DNA of 64,000 nt from Levilactobacillus lanxiensis (GTDB lineage Bacteria; Bacillota; Bacilli; Lactobacillales; Lactobacillaceae). Below, in pieces: positions 7,065 to 16,447 of the stretch. How positions within the stretch are numbered: position 1 is the first letter of the stretch; each line of letters starts with the position of its first letter. The notes under the pieces were generated by a model. The model searched no databases. It was not told the DNA's origin and saw nothing but the letters and a program-made list of their open reading frames with translations. The DNA lies in contig NZ_BOLN01000001.1 in the NCBI RefSeq assembly GCF_016861655.1, forward strand, positions 62,001 to 126,000, written 5' to 3'. Made by a program: the position numbers and the translations under genes.

Positions 7065-9335
7065 TTACTCAGTGACTGCGGCGCTTAAGTTGACCTTTTC
7101 GCCAGCCACGTCAATCGTCAATGGTTCCCCACTGATCAGCTTGAAGTGTGGACCATCAGCGTGAACGCTGACTTCGATCAGACGACCACGGAAGACTTGA
7201 CGGAAGCTGTAGCTCTTCCATTGCTTAGGCAGGAATGGCGCAAAGTGTAATTGGCCATCGCGAACCCGCATGCCAGCGAATCCTTGAACCACGGCAATCC
7301 AACCACCGGTCATGGCCGTGATGTGTAAGCCATCGACCGTATCGTTGTTGTAGTTGTCCAGGTCCAAACGTGCCGTCCGGTTGTACAATTCAACGGCCTT
7401 GTCTTCGTAGTGCAAGTCAGCGGCTAAGACGGAGTGAATTGCGGGAGACAGACTTGATTCGTGAACCGTCAGTGGTTCGTAGAAATCAAAGTTTGACTTC
7501 TTTTGTTCCGGCGTAAAGTCGTCGATGAAGTCCCAGATACCTTGGAGCACGTCCCCTTGCTTGATGTAAGGTGAACGCAAGATCTTGTCCCACGACCAGT
7601 TTTGGTTGATTGGGCGTTGCCCGTCTGGAATAGCACTGACGGGTTCGATGTCCTTGTCCAGGAAGCCATCGTGTTGGACGAAGATGTTCAAGTCCTTGTC
7701 GTAAGGCAGGTACATCCGGTCAACAATATCTTGCCACTTGGCCTTTTGGTCGGCAGAAATGTTCAGCTTCTTAGCCGTTTCCTTGTCAACCTTGCCCAAG
7801 ATTTCCAACGTGTACTTCAACGTCCACTGGGCCAAAATGTTGGTGTACCAGTTGTTGTCAACGTTATTTTCGTATTCGTCAGGACCCGTGACCCCATGAA
7901 TCATGTACTTGTTGTTACGCTTGCTAAAGTGTACCCGGTCGGCCCAGAACTTAGAAATTTCGGTCAAGACCTTGGCCCCTTCATGCAGGACGTAGCTGGT
8001 ATCGCCGGTGTAACGCGTGTAGTTGTAAATGGCGAAGGCAATGTCACCGTTCCGGTGAATTTCTTCGAAGGTGATTTCCCATTCGTTATGGCATTCGATC
8101 CCGTCGAACGTCACCATTGGGAAGAGGGCACCGTCTAAGCCTTGTTCCTTGGCGTTGATGTAGGCACCGTCCAATTGCTTGTAACGGTACATCAACAGGT
8201 TGCGGGTCACTTCGGGGTTCGTGATTCCCAGGTAAACGGGAACGGCGAAGGCTTCAGTATCCCAGTAAGTGGCACCACCATATTTCTCACCCGTGAACCC
8301 TTTAGGCCCAATGTTCAAGCGAGAATCTTCACCATAGTAAGTGGAGAACAGCTGGAACAGGTTGAAACGGATCCCCTGTTGCGATTCATCGTCGCCGTTG
8401 ATGACAACGTCGGACTTTTCCCAACGCTTGCCCCAGATGCTGGTGTGGGCGTCGAACAACTCTTCATAGGAAGACTTGGCAACCTTGTCGCTAAGTTCAT
8501 GCATCGCGGCCGTTAATTTTTCTTGGCTGTCGTAGTCACGGGAAGTCACCACGATAACCCGCTTTTCCAATTCAGTCGTTGCTTGTGGTGCTAAACTCCC
8601 GGTGTAGGCGTTGACCACTTCTTTGTCGTTCGGTTGGGTAACGGCGACGTTCTTAAGATCCGTCACGGTCCGCATTTCCATCCCAGAAGTGAATTGTGGG
8701 GTGCCAAATGGGTTAGGCGTCGTCTTGGCAACCACGCTACCGCTGTCTTGGCCTTGTTCTGCGGCTAAGACGTCCCAGAAGCGTTCGTCGTAGTTGGCTT
8801 CTTCGTTCTTAACATCGGCATCGATGCTTGGCTTGATGGTGACGTCAACGCTGGCGTCGCTCAAGTTCTTGACCGTGACCTTTTGAACGGAGAGTTCTTG
8901 TTGGGACACACTCAGGAAGCGTTGGAAGGTCAAGGCAACCTTGACGTCCCCGCGTTCAACCGTGAATGACCGGTTCAAGACACCCTGTTGCAGGTTGAGG
9001 TCCAAGGTGAAGTCGCTAAACTTATCCTTGGCTAAATCAACGGCTTGACCATTGATTTCGATGGGTAATTTGATAAAGTTAACGGCATTGACCACTTTAC
9101 CAAAGTACTTGGGATAACCGTTCTTCCACCAACCGACCCGGGTCTTGTCTGGATACCAGACACCACCTAAGTAAATGCCTTGCAAAGAGTCGCCAGAGTA
9201 ACCTTCTTCAAAGTCGCCCCGCATCCCCATGTAGCCGTTACCTAAGCTAGTCATGGATTCTTGAAGACGCTTGTCTTGGGGGTCAAAAGTATGGGTAATG
9301 ACGTTCCAAGGTTGTACCTCAAAAATACGTTTCAT
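7065..9335 (-). CDS. mapA: Maltose phosphorylase, GH65
   Basis: 756 residues. In the cytoplasm it splits maltose with phosphate into beta-glucose 1-phosphate and glucose. The sequence closely resembles, from memory, the structurally solved L. brevis enzyme. Landmarks are the N-terminal beta-sandwich start MKRIFEVQPWNVITHTFDP, GATYWDTEAF and FDGIECHNEWEITFEEIHR in the (alpha/alpha)6 barrel, the acid-catalyst motif VTGPDEYENN, and the phosphate/sugar region LTVHESSLSPAIHS. I chose the ATG at 9333-9335 (11 bases after GGAG) over longer in-frame starts. The expected beta-phosphoglucomutase gene is not adjacent. Confidence 0.96.
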   Translation of the reverse strand: MKRIFEVQPWNVITHTFDPQDKRLQESMTSLGNGYMGMRGDFEEGYSGDSLQGIYLGGVWYPDKTRVGWWKNGYPKYFGKVVNAVNFIKLPIEINGQAVDLAKDKFSDFTLDLNLQQGVLNRSFTVERGDVKVALTFQRFLSVSQQELSVQKVTVKNLSDASVDVTIKPSIDADVKNEEANYDERFWDVLAAEQGQDSGSVVAKTTPNPFGTPQFTSGMEMRTVTDLKNVAVTQPNDKEVVNAYTGSLAPQATTELEKRVIVVTSRDYDSQEKLTAAMHELSDKVAKSSYEELFDAHTSIWGKRWEKSDVVINGDDESQQGIRFNLFQLFSTYYGEDSRLNIGPKGFTGEKYGGATYWDTEAFAVPVYLGITNPEVTRNLLMYRYKQLDGAYINAKEQGLDGALFPMVTFDGIECHNEWEITFEEIHRNGDIAFAIYNYTRYTGDTSYVLHEGAKVLTEISKFWADRVHFSKRNNKYMIHGVTGPDEYENNVDNNWYTNILAQWTLKYTLEILGKVDKETAKKLNISADQKAKWQDIVDRMYLPYDKDLNIFVQHDGFLDKDIEPVSAIPDGQRPINQNWSWDKILRSPYIKQGDVLQGIWDFIDDFTPEQKKSNFDFYEPLTVHESSLSPAIHSVLAADLHYEDKAVELYNRTARLDLDNYNNDTVDGLHITAMTGGWIAVVQGFAGMRVRDGQLHFAPFLPKQWKSYSFRQVFRGRLIEVSVHADGPHFKLISGEPLTIDVAGEKVNLSAAVTE

Positions 9336-9475
9336 GGTAAACATGTCTCCTTTTTTAAGTGTGTTATTTTTGTTTAATGAAAAACGACCCAAGCGCTCAG
9401 CCAAAATGGTTAAACCCTCAGGCCGCCCCAGCCAAAGTTCCTTTGACCAGTTTATTTACAATGTTATAAATAGTT

Positions 9476-9668
9476 CCGCCTCCGGGACCCTGTAAATGGG
9501 ATCGGAACGCTGTGGGCGAACGCCCGGAGCCAAGGAGCGGTCTCCGTGCTTACTTTGAGCCGCCACAGCGTCTCAAAGATATCAATCTTCTAAGCGGCAA
9601 AGCCACTAAGAAGATTCCCACGGCTGGACCCATTTACAGGCCCCCTGCGGCTAATACTGGTTTAAACA
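9476..9668 (-). repeat. Structured element, class B, inverted
   Basis: Its right end faces the mapA start. The terminal arms are changed on both sides (CCTGTAAATGGG / CCCATTTACAGG instead of the GGTGAAAAT form), a compensated change. P3 is AATCTTCTTAGTGGC / GCCGCTTAGAAGATT, read along the element. Confidence 0.88.
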
Positions 9669-9784
9669 TTGCGGTAACCTACTATTGATCAACAGGTAAT
9701 CGATAAGACAAACCAGTATCACAATGACATCATACAAGCTAACGTCAATCAACTTGAAGCAATCAGTCAAAGAAAAGAATTGAC

Positions 9785-9978
9785 CGGTTTAAACCGATGT
9801 TAGCCGTGAGGGTGAGAAAAATGAGCTCAGCCGGGGGATTTACTGAGCGCACTGCTCAGTAAATGGCGACTTTGAGACTCGGTCTAAGAGGCTCAAAGCG
9901 AGCCCGAAGACCGCCCTTCGGCTTCGGGCGTCCTGCCCACAGCGTTCCAGTCTCATTTTTCTCACCCGGTAAGGCGAA
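9785..9978 (+). repeat. Structured element, class B
   Basis: Forms an outward-facing pair with the copy at 9476. Arms GGGTGAGAAAAATGAG / CTCATTTTTCTCACCC are perfect and differ from other copies on both sides. P3 is ATTTACTGAGC/GCTCAGTAAAT and P5 GCCCGAAG/CTTCGGGC, both compensated. It ends 13 bases from the transporter stop. Confidence 0.9.
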
Positions 9979-9990
9979 TTAAACATCCGT

Positions 9991-11364
9991 TTAAGCCTTG
10001 TAAGTTTCCTTGATGGCGCCGACGGAGATAGCACCGATAGCCATGATGATACCAGCTAACAAGAACATGTTGGCTTGGGCACCACCGAGCAGTGGGAACA
10101 AGGCGAAACTAGCTAAGGAAGCAACGATTTGTGGCAAGCAAATTGATCCGTTGAACAACCCCAGGTAAGTCCCCATGTGGGCACCGGACAAGGCGTTGGT
10201 AACCATAGTCAATGGGTAAGTGTTCATCGCAGCCCAAGCAATCCCAACTAAGATAAATGACACGATCAAAGCGTATTGGTTGTGCAGGAAGAAGACGGAG
10301 ATAAACCCAAGGGCCCCTAAACCTAAGCTCCCGGCGTAACCCAATTTGTGCACGTTGTTTGGTAACTTAGCCAAAACGTATGACCAAACCACAGCGGCGA
10401 TAGATTGAACGGCGGCTAAGACCCCGTACCAGTTACCAGCAGCCTGGTAGCCAGCGGATGCGGCGTTCGTCGTGTGCCAAACGTTGGCAGCGATAGCACC
10501 GGCGGAGTAAGTCCACAGGTATTGGAAGGCAACCCAGCAGAAGAATTGAACTAAGGTAACGGTCCAGAAGACCTTAGGCGCAGACTTCAGTAACGTCCAC
10601 CAGTTCCCACCTTCAGCGTTATCTTCCTTGGTAATGCCATGGTATTTTGCATAAGTATCTGGATCATATTCGTGAACCCGGAAAATTGTGAATAAACTCG
10701 TGATAACCAACAGGACAGCCCCAACATAGAAGGCAACCTTAACCGTTGCGGGCACAACCCCTTTAGAAGCGGTGTTGGCAATCCCAATTGCGGCGAACAG
10801 GAATGGCAGGATGGCGGCTAAAACGGCACCCGTGTTGGATAAGAAACTTTGAATCCCGTAAGCGTAACTCTTCTGGTCATCGTTGACCATGTCCCCGACC
10901 ATCATCTTGAACGGTTGCATGGCAACGTTAGAAGACAAGTCCAGGAAGGCCACGGTAATGGCACCGAACAGTAAGGCAGCTAGTGACGCGTACCCGAAGC
11001 CCATACTCCCTGAGTTAGGCAACAGGCACATGACAATGACCGCGACAATCGTCCCAAGTAACAGGTAAGGTAACCGGCGGCCGCCCCACTTTGGTGCCCA
11101 AGTTCTGTCGGAATAGTACCCGACAATCGGTTGCACAATCAAGCCGGCCAATGGTGGCAAGATGAAGAACCACCCTAAACTGTTAGGATCGGCCCCAATG
11201 GTTTGGAAAATCCGACTCATTTGGGAACTTTGTAACGTGAAGGCCGTTTGAACCCCCAAGAAACCAAAGTTGATCATCCAAATTGTGCTGGCAGGCAGTT
11301 TAGGCAGGCCACTTTTGGGCTTGGCTTCAGCTGTTGGTGCCTTTTCAGAAGCAACATCTGACAT
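9991..11364 (-). CDS. MFS sugar transporter, SLC45/GPH-like, probable maltose permease
   Basis: 457 residues with about 12 hydrophobic helices after a 25-residue charged N-terminus. GFLGVQTAFTLQSSQMSRIFQTIGADP in helix 1 and the loop 2-3 motif GYYSDRTWAPKWGGRRLPYLL are typical of the sucrose/maltose-proton symporter branch. It starts behind TTAGGAGG. The gene lies between lacI and maltose phosphorylase, all on one strand, so import of maltose for phosphorolysis is the natural reading. Its promoter carries a LacI operator and a cre. Two class B repeats separate it from mapA. Confidence 0.9.
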   Translation of the reverse strand: MSDVASEKAPTAEAKPKSGLPKLPASTIWMINFGFLGVQTAFTLQSSQMSRIFQTIGADPNSLGWFFILPPLAGLIVQPIVGYYSDRTWAPKWGGRRLPYLLLGTIVAVIVMCLLPNSGSMGFGYASLAALLFGAITVAFLDLSSNVAMQPFKMMVGDMVNDDQKSYAYGIQSFLSNTGAVLAAILPFLFAAIGIANTASKGVVPATVKVAFYVGAVLLVITSLFTIFRVHEYDPDTYAKYHGITKEDNAEGGNWWTLLKSAPKVFWTVTLVQFFCWVAFQYLWTYSAGAIAANVWHTTNAASAGYQAAGNWYGVLAAVQSIAAVVWSYVLAKLPNNVHKLGYAGSLGLGALGFISVFFLHNQYALIVSFILVGIAWAAMNTYPLTMVTNALSGAHMGTYLGLFNGSICLPQIVASLASFALFPLLGGAQANMFLLAGIIMAIGAISVGAIKETYKA

Positions 11365-11401
11365 GTGAAAACCTCCTAAAATCTCATTTTTAAATAATTG
11401 C

Positions 11402-11462
11402 TGAAAACGATTACATGAATCATTATTGCACCGGATTGAAATTAATGCAACCGTTTGCGCAA
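11402..11462 (-). promoter_or_regulatory. Transporter promoter with LacI operator and cre
   Basis: On the minus strand: TTGCAT (reverse of 11445-11450), 17-base spacer, AATAAT (reverse of 11422-11427). The palindrome TGCAACCGTTTGCGCA (11446-11461) overlaps the -35 and fits a MalR-type LacI operator. TGAAAACGATTACA (11402-11415) matches the cre consensus exactly just downstream of the start. A further cre-like TTAAAGCGCTTTTA lies near 11480-11493. Confidence 0.75.
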
Positions 11463-11507
11463 CTTTTTTTGGAACTTTTTTAAAGCGCTTTTATACCGCT
11501 GACAATT

Positions 11508-11550
11508 AAAAAAGGCCTGCCGACTGGATTTATCGCCAGTCGTGCAGGCC
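11508..11550 (-). terminator. Terminator of the lacI gene
   Basis: GGCCTGC(A)CGACTGG / CCAGTCGGCAGGCC then T6 on the minus strand. It isolates lacI from the transporter promoter. Confidence 0.85.
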
Positions 11551-11558
11551 CTCACAAT

Positions 11559-12524
11559 CTATTTAATTTCGTACGGAATTCTGATCTGTCCAGGGGTCGG
11601 TGTGTCTAACGGTTCCCGGTCACTAAACAGCAAAGCCACGGTTGCCGAACCCATTTTTTCCGGGAACAAGTTCACCGAATGCAAATCTGCATCCGTCAAA
11701 CCCGTTGGTAGCGAGTGGTTGAAGCTGACCACCGGAAAATTACGGATGCTGGACTGTTCGCGAACCAAACGATAAAATTCAATCGCGTTAAAGTCATCGG
11801 TCGCCATGATCCCATCAATTTCTGGATGTTGCTTAATGAACAAGCGGGCCCGATTGACCTCGCCTAACTTGCAGGTCAACGGCTCCACGTTGAAACTGGC
11901 GGCGACACGTTCGTATCCCTGACGCCGTTGTTGTTCATAGGCCCAGTCGTGCGCCGACTCCACGAAGACGGGATGCTTAACCTCTAGCTGGTTCAACAGG
12001 TAGGTGGCCCCGCCAATCCCGGCCTGTAGATTATCGTTGTCCACGAAGTAGTCGTTGGCGTTGTCATCCGGCTGACCGATCGTCACGAACCGCAAATGGT
12101 GCTGACGCAGGAAGGCCGCAATCGGATCATCGTGGTGCGCATACATCAGGACAAACCGCTTGATTTTCCCTTGAACGACCATCGATTTGACGTTCTCCAA
12201 CAAGTCTGCGGACGTCTTACTGATGGCCACGGACAACACGTAATGTCGTTGCGTGAGCTGCCCGTTGATCCCCCGTAACAGGTCAATGTAGAACGGGTTC
12301 TCGGGATGGCTGTGATCCGCGGTCGGAAAGACCACCCCCACGGCATTGGCTTCCCCCGCCGTTAAATTTTTCGCATTATAATTTGGTAAATACCCCTCCG
12401 CCTCGGCCAGCGCCTGGATGCGTTCCCGGGTCGCCTGACTAATACGCGGATTATTATTTAAAGCCCGTGAGGCGGTCGACACTGAGACCCCGGCCTTCGC
12501 GGCAATATCGCGGATAGTTAACAT
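11559..12524 (-). CDS. LacI-family regulator, probable maltose repressor (MalR)
   Basis: 321 residues. The helix-turn-helix reads MLTIRDIAAKAGVSVSTASRALNNNPRISQATRERI, with hinge helix NYNAKNLTAGEANAVGVVFP, then a sugar-binding core (NPFYIDLLRGI, VESAHDWAYEQQRRQGYE, GIMATDDFNAIEFYRL). I chose the ATG at 12522-12524 because AAGGAG lies 12 bases upstream; the longer start at 12548 has no ribosome site. It precedes the transporter and mapA, and a LacI-type palindrome sits on the transporter -35. Confidence 0.92.
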   Translation of the reverse strand: MLTIRDIAAKAGVSVSTASRALNNNPRISQATRERIQALAEAEGYLPNYNAKNLTAGEANAVGVVFPTADHSHPENPFYIDLLRGINGQLTQRHYVLSVAISKTSADLLENVKSMVVQGKIKRFVLMYAHHDDPIAAFLRQHHLRFVTIGQPDDNANDYFVDNDNLQAGIGGATYLLNQLEVKHPVFVESAHDWAYEQQRRQGYERVAASFNVEPLTCKLGEVNRARLFIKQHPEIDGIMATDDFNAIEFYRLVREQSSIRNFPVVSFNHSLPTGLTDADLHSVNLFPEKMGSATVALLFSDREPLDTPTPGQIRIPYEIK

Positions 12525-12583
12525 CTTTTTGACATACTCCTTATTCATCGTTTGATTCGAACCGTCTAAATGAGAACACCAAT

Positions 12584-12782
12584 TTCGTTCCCGACGGCGA
12601 ATTCAAGATGCCCTGCTGTGGGGCCCGCCCCCAGCCTGAGAAGCGGTCTGGGGCCTCGCCTTGAAACCTCGCTAAAACCCGCGAGTTTCCAAGGTCGTCC
12701 CGTGCTCTAAGCTGAGGAAATCACTCAGCTAAGACCACCGACACAGCTGACCATCTTGATTCGCCTCTGGTCACTGACATTA
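12584..12782 (-). repeat. Structured element, class A core, inverted
   Basis: Lacks both terminal arms. The P4 stem is rebuilt: CTTGGAAACTCGCG / AGCGAGGTTTCAAG replaces the usual CTTTGAGA/CTCAAAG. The end nearest lacI is the element's right end. Confidence 0.82.
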
Positions 12783-12961
12783 GTGTACTCATTTGACACT
12801 AGCGAACAATAATCACGATACCGAATCAAACTGCTTTGACGTTATGTTTATTTTTAATAATTTTAAGTATATTGATTGACTAGTCCATCAACCGTATTGG
12901 TCCATCATGTCCATGACGCCAATGATTTGGGTGAAAAAACGCTTGCTTGCAGATTACACTG
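12783..12961. other. AT-rich spacer between two outward-facing class A elements
   Basis: About 180 bases of AT-rich sequence with no ORF or clear signal. It lies between the left ends of two divergent elements. Confidence 0.5.
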
Positions 12962-13234
12962 TCCACCGGCCGGTGAAAATGCGCCAGCGAGGACAGTATG
13001 AGTGACCAGAGGTGGGGCAAAATGCCCGGCTGTGTCGGTGGCCTTGGCTGGAGTTTTGTTCCAGCCTAGCCCACGGGACAACCTTTGCGACCGCTTTTCA
13101 GGCGCAAAGTTGAGGTGGAAGCCCGTTTCTCAGGCTGGAACCGACCCCATAGCAGGGCGTTTTGAACCCACCGTCGGGAACGCCATTACATGCCCACAGC
13201 GTCACGGCCCATTTTCACCGGCCCGGAGGCAATG
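12962..13234 (+). repeat. Structured element, class A with class B-like right end
   Basis: Complete. Outer stem compensated (GGTGGGGCAAAATGCC / GGCGTTTTGAACCCACC). P3 is CCTTGGCTGG/CCAGCCTAG. The right end GCCCACAGCGTCACGGCCC is the block otherwise seen in class B, so this copy is mosaic. Confidence 0.86.
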
Positions 13235-13345
13235 ACAACGACCAAACACCACCAAGCCAGCGGTCTTGATGAAACAACCTTACCATAGAACCGGCGCCAT
13301 TGAAACTTTTTCCGGGTTGAAATGGTTACGCATTGCCCAGGGCAA

Positions 13346-13383
13346 ACAAAAGGTTCCAGCCGCAGACAACTAGCTGGAACCTG
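13346..13383 (-). terminator. Terminator of the histidine kinase gene
   Basis: AGGTTCCAGC / GCTGGAACCT, followed on the minus strand by TTTTGTTT. Confidence 0.75.
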
Positions 13384-13409
13384 ATTGACGACCACTTGGT
13401 TAAGTCGCC

Positions 13410-14759
13410 TTACTTTTTCTTGGGTTTCTTTTCGTGCCGACTGGTCAGGCCGTTTTCTGGATTGAGCGGCAACGTGGCCACAAATTGACTCCCGTGCGGC
13501 TGGTTATCCCTGACCGCAATGGTGCCGTGATGCAGGCTAACAATCCACTGGGCAATCGACAAGCCTAGGCCATTGCCACCGGTTTGGCGACTCCGGGACG
13601 TGTCAACGCGGTAAAACCGGTCAAAGATTCGTTTGCGGTCTGCCAACTGAATGCCGATACCTTGGTCGGCGACAATCAGTTGCCATTTACGGTTGACCAA
13701 CTTGGCTGTCACCGTGATGGTACTGCCCTTAGGCGAATACTTCATGGCGTTATCAATCAGGATATTCATCAATTGATGGATTAAGTTCTGATCCAGCGTG
13801 GCCTTGAAATCGGCCACGGGTTCCATGACCAACTTTTTCCCTTGACTGGCAGCGATTTCCGTGTACGGTTCCACGGTCCGGTCCAAAAACTGGGCAACGT
13901 GGGTCGCTTCAAAGTTCGTTTGTAACGTATTGGAATCCGACCGCGCTAGCGCCAACAGATCCTGGGTCAGCTTCTGAAGTCGCTGACTTTCACTACTGGC
14001 AATCGCAATATTTTCCGCCTGATCAATAATTTTATCGTTCGGTTTCGTCAGGAGGAGTTCCAGCTTATTTTGGATGATGGTCAGTGGCGTCCGCAACTCG
14101 TGCGCGGCATTACCCACGAACTCGGTCTGCCGGCCCCACGACCGGAGAATCGGCCGCATGGTCAAGCGTGACATCCACATGCTCATCAAGATCGACAACA
14201 GCCAGAAGACCCCCATGGTGATCAACATGACCTTGGTAAACGTATGCATGGCGGCCTTTTGCGGGTCAATATTTTCCATGATGAGTAGGTATCTGCCCGC
14301 CACCGTCTTGTCCGTATTACTCTGCGGCACCTTCACCAGTAACGTTCGAAAATTATACTTGCCGTTGATGACAATCGAATGGAGTTGGCCCTGTTGTGAG
14401 GTGTCCAGGACCACATTTTTCAGCGTCTCGTAGCGCGAGCCCAACTGCGTTTTGTTTAAGATCTTGCCATTCGTGTTAAAAACCACCGTCGTGGTCATGA
14501 ACGGATGAATGGCGGTTCGGTGCAGGGCCTGTTGGGCGTCCTGTTTATCCTTTTGAAAGGGTTGTGCCGTCTTCTGTTGTGGCGGTCCCGCCAGCCGGGC
14601 ACTGCGTTCGACGCGCAGTGTCTGATCCGTCGTGGTCAGAATCGTTCGCCGAAACAGCACGAACACAATGACGCCCAGCAACACGAAAATCAGGGTAAAA
14701 CCGATGAAACTGCTCCAAAAGAGCCGCCACTGCTGGGCGCGATTAACTTTATTGCTCAT
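13410..14759 (-). CDS. Sensor histidine kinase, CiaH-like
   Basis: 449 residues. TM1 at about 13-37, an extracytoplasmic domain of about 125 residues, TM2 near 170-192, then HisKA (phospho-acceptor in FVGNAAHELRTPLTII) and the ATPase domain with N box LMNILIDNAMKYSP, G1 VADQGIGI, F box FDRFYRVD and G2 GGNGLGLSIAQW. The start ATG lies in GATGAGCAATAA, overlapping the regulator stop by 11 bases, so the two are translationally coupled. The lysine-rich tail HEKKPKKK is unusual. The H-box resembles CiaH, but the signal sensed is unknown. Confidence 0.9.
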   Translation of the reverse strand: MSNKVNRAQQWRLFWSSFIGFTLIFVLLGVIVFVLFRRTILTTTDQTLRVERSARLAGPPQQKTAQPFQKDKQDAQQALHRTAIHPFMTTTVVFNTNGKILNKTQLGSRYETLKNVVLDTSQQGQLHSIVINGKYNFRTLLVKVPQSNTDKTVAGRYLLIMENIDPQKAAMHTFTKVMLITMGVFWLLSILMSMWMSRLTMRPILRSWGRQTEFVGNAAHELRTPLTIIQNKLELLLTKPNDKIIDQAENIAIASSESQRLQKLTQDLLALARSDSNTLQTNFEATHVAQFLDRTVEPYTEIAASQGKKLVMEPVADFKATLDQNLIHQLMNILIDNAMKYSPKGSTITVTAKLVNRKWQLIVADQGIGIQLADRKRIFDRFYRVDTSRSRQTGGNGLGLSIAQWIVSLHHGTIAVRDNQPHGSQFVATLPLNPENGLTSRHEKKPKKK

Positions 14760-15441
14760 CTGGGGCCTCCACGATGTACCCCGCATTCCGGATGGTCCGC
14801 AACGACAGGTCACTGCCGGCATTCTTCAGCTCTTTACGCAGGTTACTCATATAAACTTCGACCACGGACAGACTGGTCTCGGAGTCAAAGCCCCACAGCC
14901 GGTTGAAAATTTGTTCCTTGGTGATAATTGTCCCCGGATTGGCCACCAAATAGGCCAGCAAATCAAATTCGCGACCCTTCAACGTCAAGGGGTCCCCGTT
15001 AAAGGTGGCTAGATGCTTGCTGGTGTTGATTGCCAACTGGCCGAGCGTAATCACATCCGAGCTATTCAGATGGCCTGTCCGCTTCAATAGGGCCTTCATG
15101 CGGGCAAGTAATTCCTCTCGGTGGAATGGCTTGGTGACATAGTCATCGGCCCCATCATTGAAGCCCCGCAACTTATCGGCAATCGTATCCTTAGCGGTCA
15201 AAATCAGTACGGGGGTCTTGATACCCTTATTTCGGATGTGTAAAAGCAGGTCCAGCCCACTTTCACCAGGGAGCATCAGGTCCAAAATGATGGCATCAAA
15301 GACATCCTGGCTGGCTAAAAACTCTCCCTGTTCGCCATCAAAGGCGGTTTCGGTTTCACAAATTGGCGAAATTAATTCGACAATGTCCGCGGATAATTCC
15401 TTTTCATCTTCGACAACTAATACCTTCGCAGTAGTACTCAA
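14749..15441 (-). CDS. OmpR-family response regulator, CiaR-like
   Basis: 230 residues. The receiver domain has acidic pocket VEDEKE, phosphorylation Asp in IILDLMLPGESG near residue 54, switch Thr in LILTAKD and Lys in DDYVTKPF. The C-terminal winged helix has FDLLAYLVANPGTIITKEQIFNRLWG and VEVYMSNLRKEL. It is the first gene of a two-gene operon with its kinase. A class A element begins about 50 bases upstream of the start, inside the promoter region. Confidence 0.93.
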   Translation of the reverse strand: MSTTAKVLVVEDEKELSADIVELISPICETETAFDGEQGEFLASQDVFDAIILDLMLPGESGLDLLLHIRNKGIKTPVLILTAKDTIADKLRGFNDGADDYVTKPFHREELLARMKALLKRTGHLNSSDVITLGQLAINTSKHLATFNGDPLTLKGREFDLLAYLVANPGTIITKEQIFNRLWGFDSETSLSVVEVYMSNLRKELKNAGSDLSLRTIRNAGYIVEAPDEQ

Positions 15442-15492
15442 CGGGCATTCCTCCTAGTAATTTGGTTTGATTCATTTTAAATTGGTCGTTGT

Positions 15493-15764
15493 CCGCGCCT
15501 CCGGGCTGGTGAAAATGAGCCTCGTCGCGTCCGTTCCCGGCGGTGAGCTCAAGGCGCCCTGCTGTGGGGCCGGTTCCAGCCGAAGGGCGGGCTTCCACCT
15601 CGACTTTGAGCCACAAAGCGGTCTCAAAGGTCGTCCCATGGGCTAAGCTGAGAAAAATCGCTCAGCTAAGGCCATCGACACAGCCGGTCACCTTGGCTCA
15701 CCTCTGGTCACTGCCACGACTGGCTCATTTCCACCAGCCCTGCGGCTCACACGGATTTGACACG
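15493..15764 (-). repeat. Structured element, class A, inverted
   Basis: Complete, with arms GGGCTGGTGAAAATGAGC / GGCTCATTTCCACCAGCCC. Outer stem compensated (GGTGAGCCAAGGTG / CGCCTTGAGCTCACC). The right end faces the response-regulator start. Confidence 0.9.
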
Positions 15765-16447
15765 GACCAACCACAACTGTTATTTCAGTGTACATGCCAG
15801 TGTGCCGGTTGACACAGCTGATCACTAACGGCGTGCTTTCAAAATATATTAGCGCTTAATAAGCACCTGAAATATTCGTCTCGTACCGACAACCATTTAA
15901 TTTACAGTTCACTTTACTCAGCAATAATCCAATTATATTGGCTACTAAATTCAAGTAGTCAATCAGCTAAATTTTACCACAACTGGTTGCGTATCCGGAG
16001 TGGTTACCCGACCCTATCGCTTCCGATCAGGGCAGTTAAGCTTATACCCTACACCATTAACAATAACGTAACCTTAAGTTATCGGGCTATGCCTATTTGA
16101 CTTGGCGAAATCCCCTTACGCATTCGCCCATTCTAGCCACCCCAAATCGCCAACAAATCCCGGTGCTGACCACGAGCTTAAGTCGTTCCCCTAACTAAAC
16201 GCTAAGTTTTTACGAAGTTTGGTACGTCACCGGCAGAGCTTCCCCATTTTTGCGGTAGACTTTTAACCAAAGAGTCTGCATGGTATTCTATTATAGTCAG
16301 ACATATTTGGTACTGGTTGGTTTGGCCCCCGCTGACTTTTGAGTGGGGTCACAATTACTGGCTAAGAGGGTTAGTCAATCACCAGTACAGGCAAACAAAA
16401 AACGCACCATGAAATAATAACAGCAGACCGTCCACGACAGTTGATGC
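15765..16447. other. Gene-free spacer between two outward-facing class A elements
   Basis: About 680 bases with no convincing ORF. The minus strand has a good TATAAT (reverse of 16290-16295) without a clear -35, so a leftward non-coding transcript is possible but not shown. No terminator was recognised. Confidence 0.4.

Noticed and set aside
7602-8516. Long open frames opposite maltose phosphorylase (178 and 124 codons)
   Set aside because: They lie antisense to a gene with unmistakable GH65 motifs, have no ribosome sites, and their composition is a mirror of the real codons.
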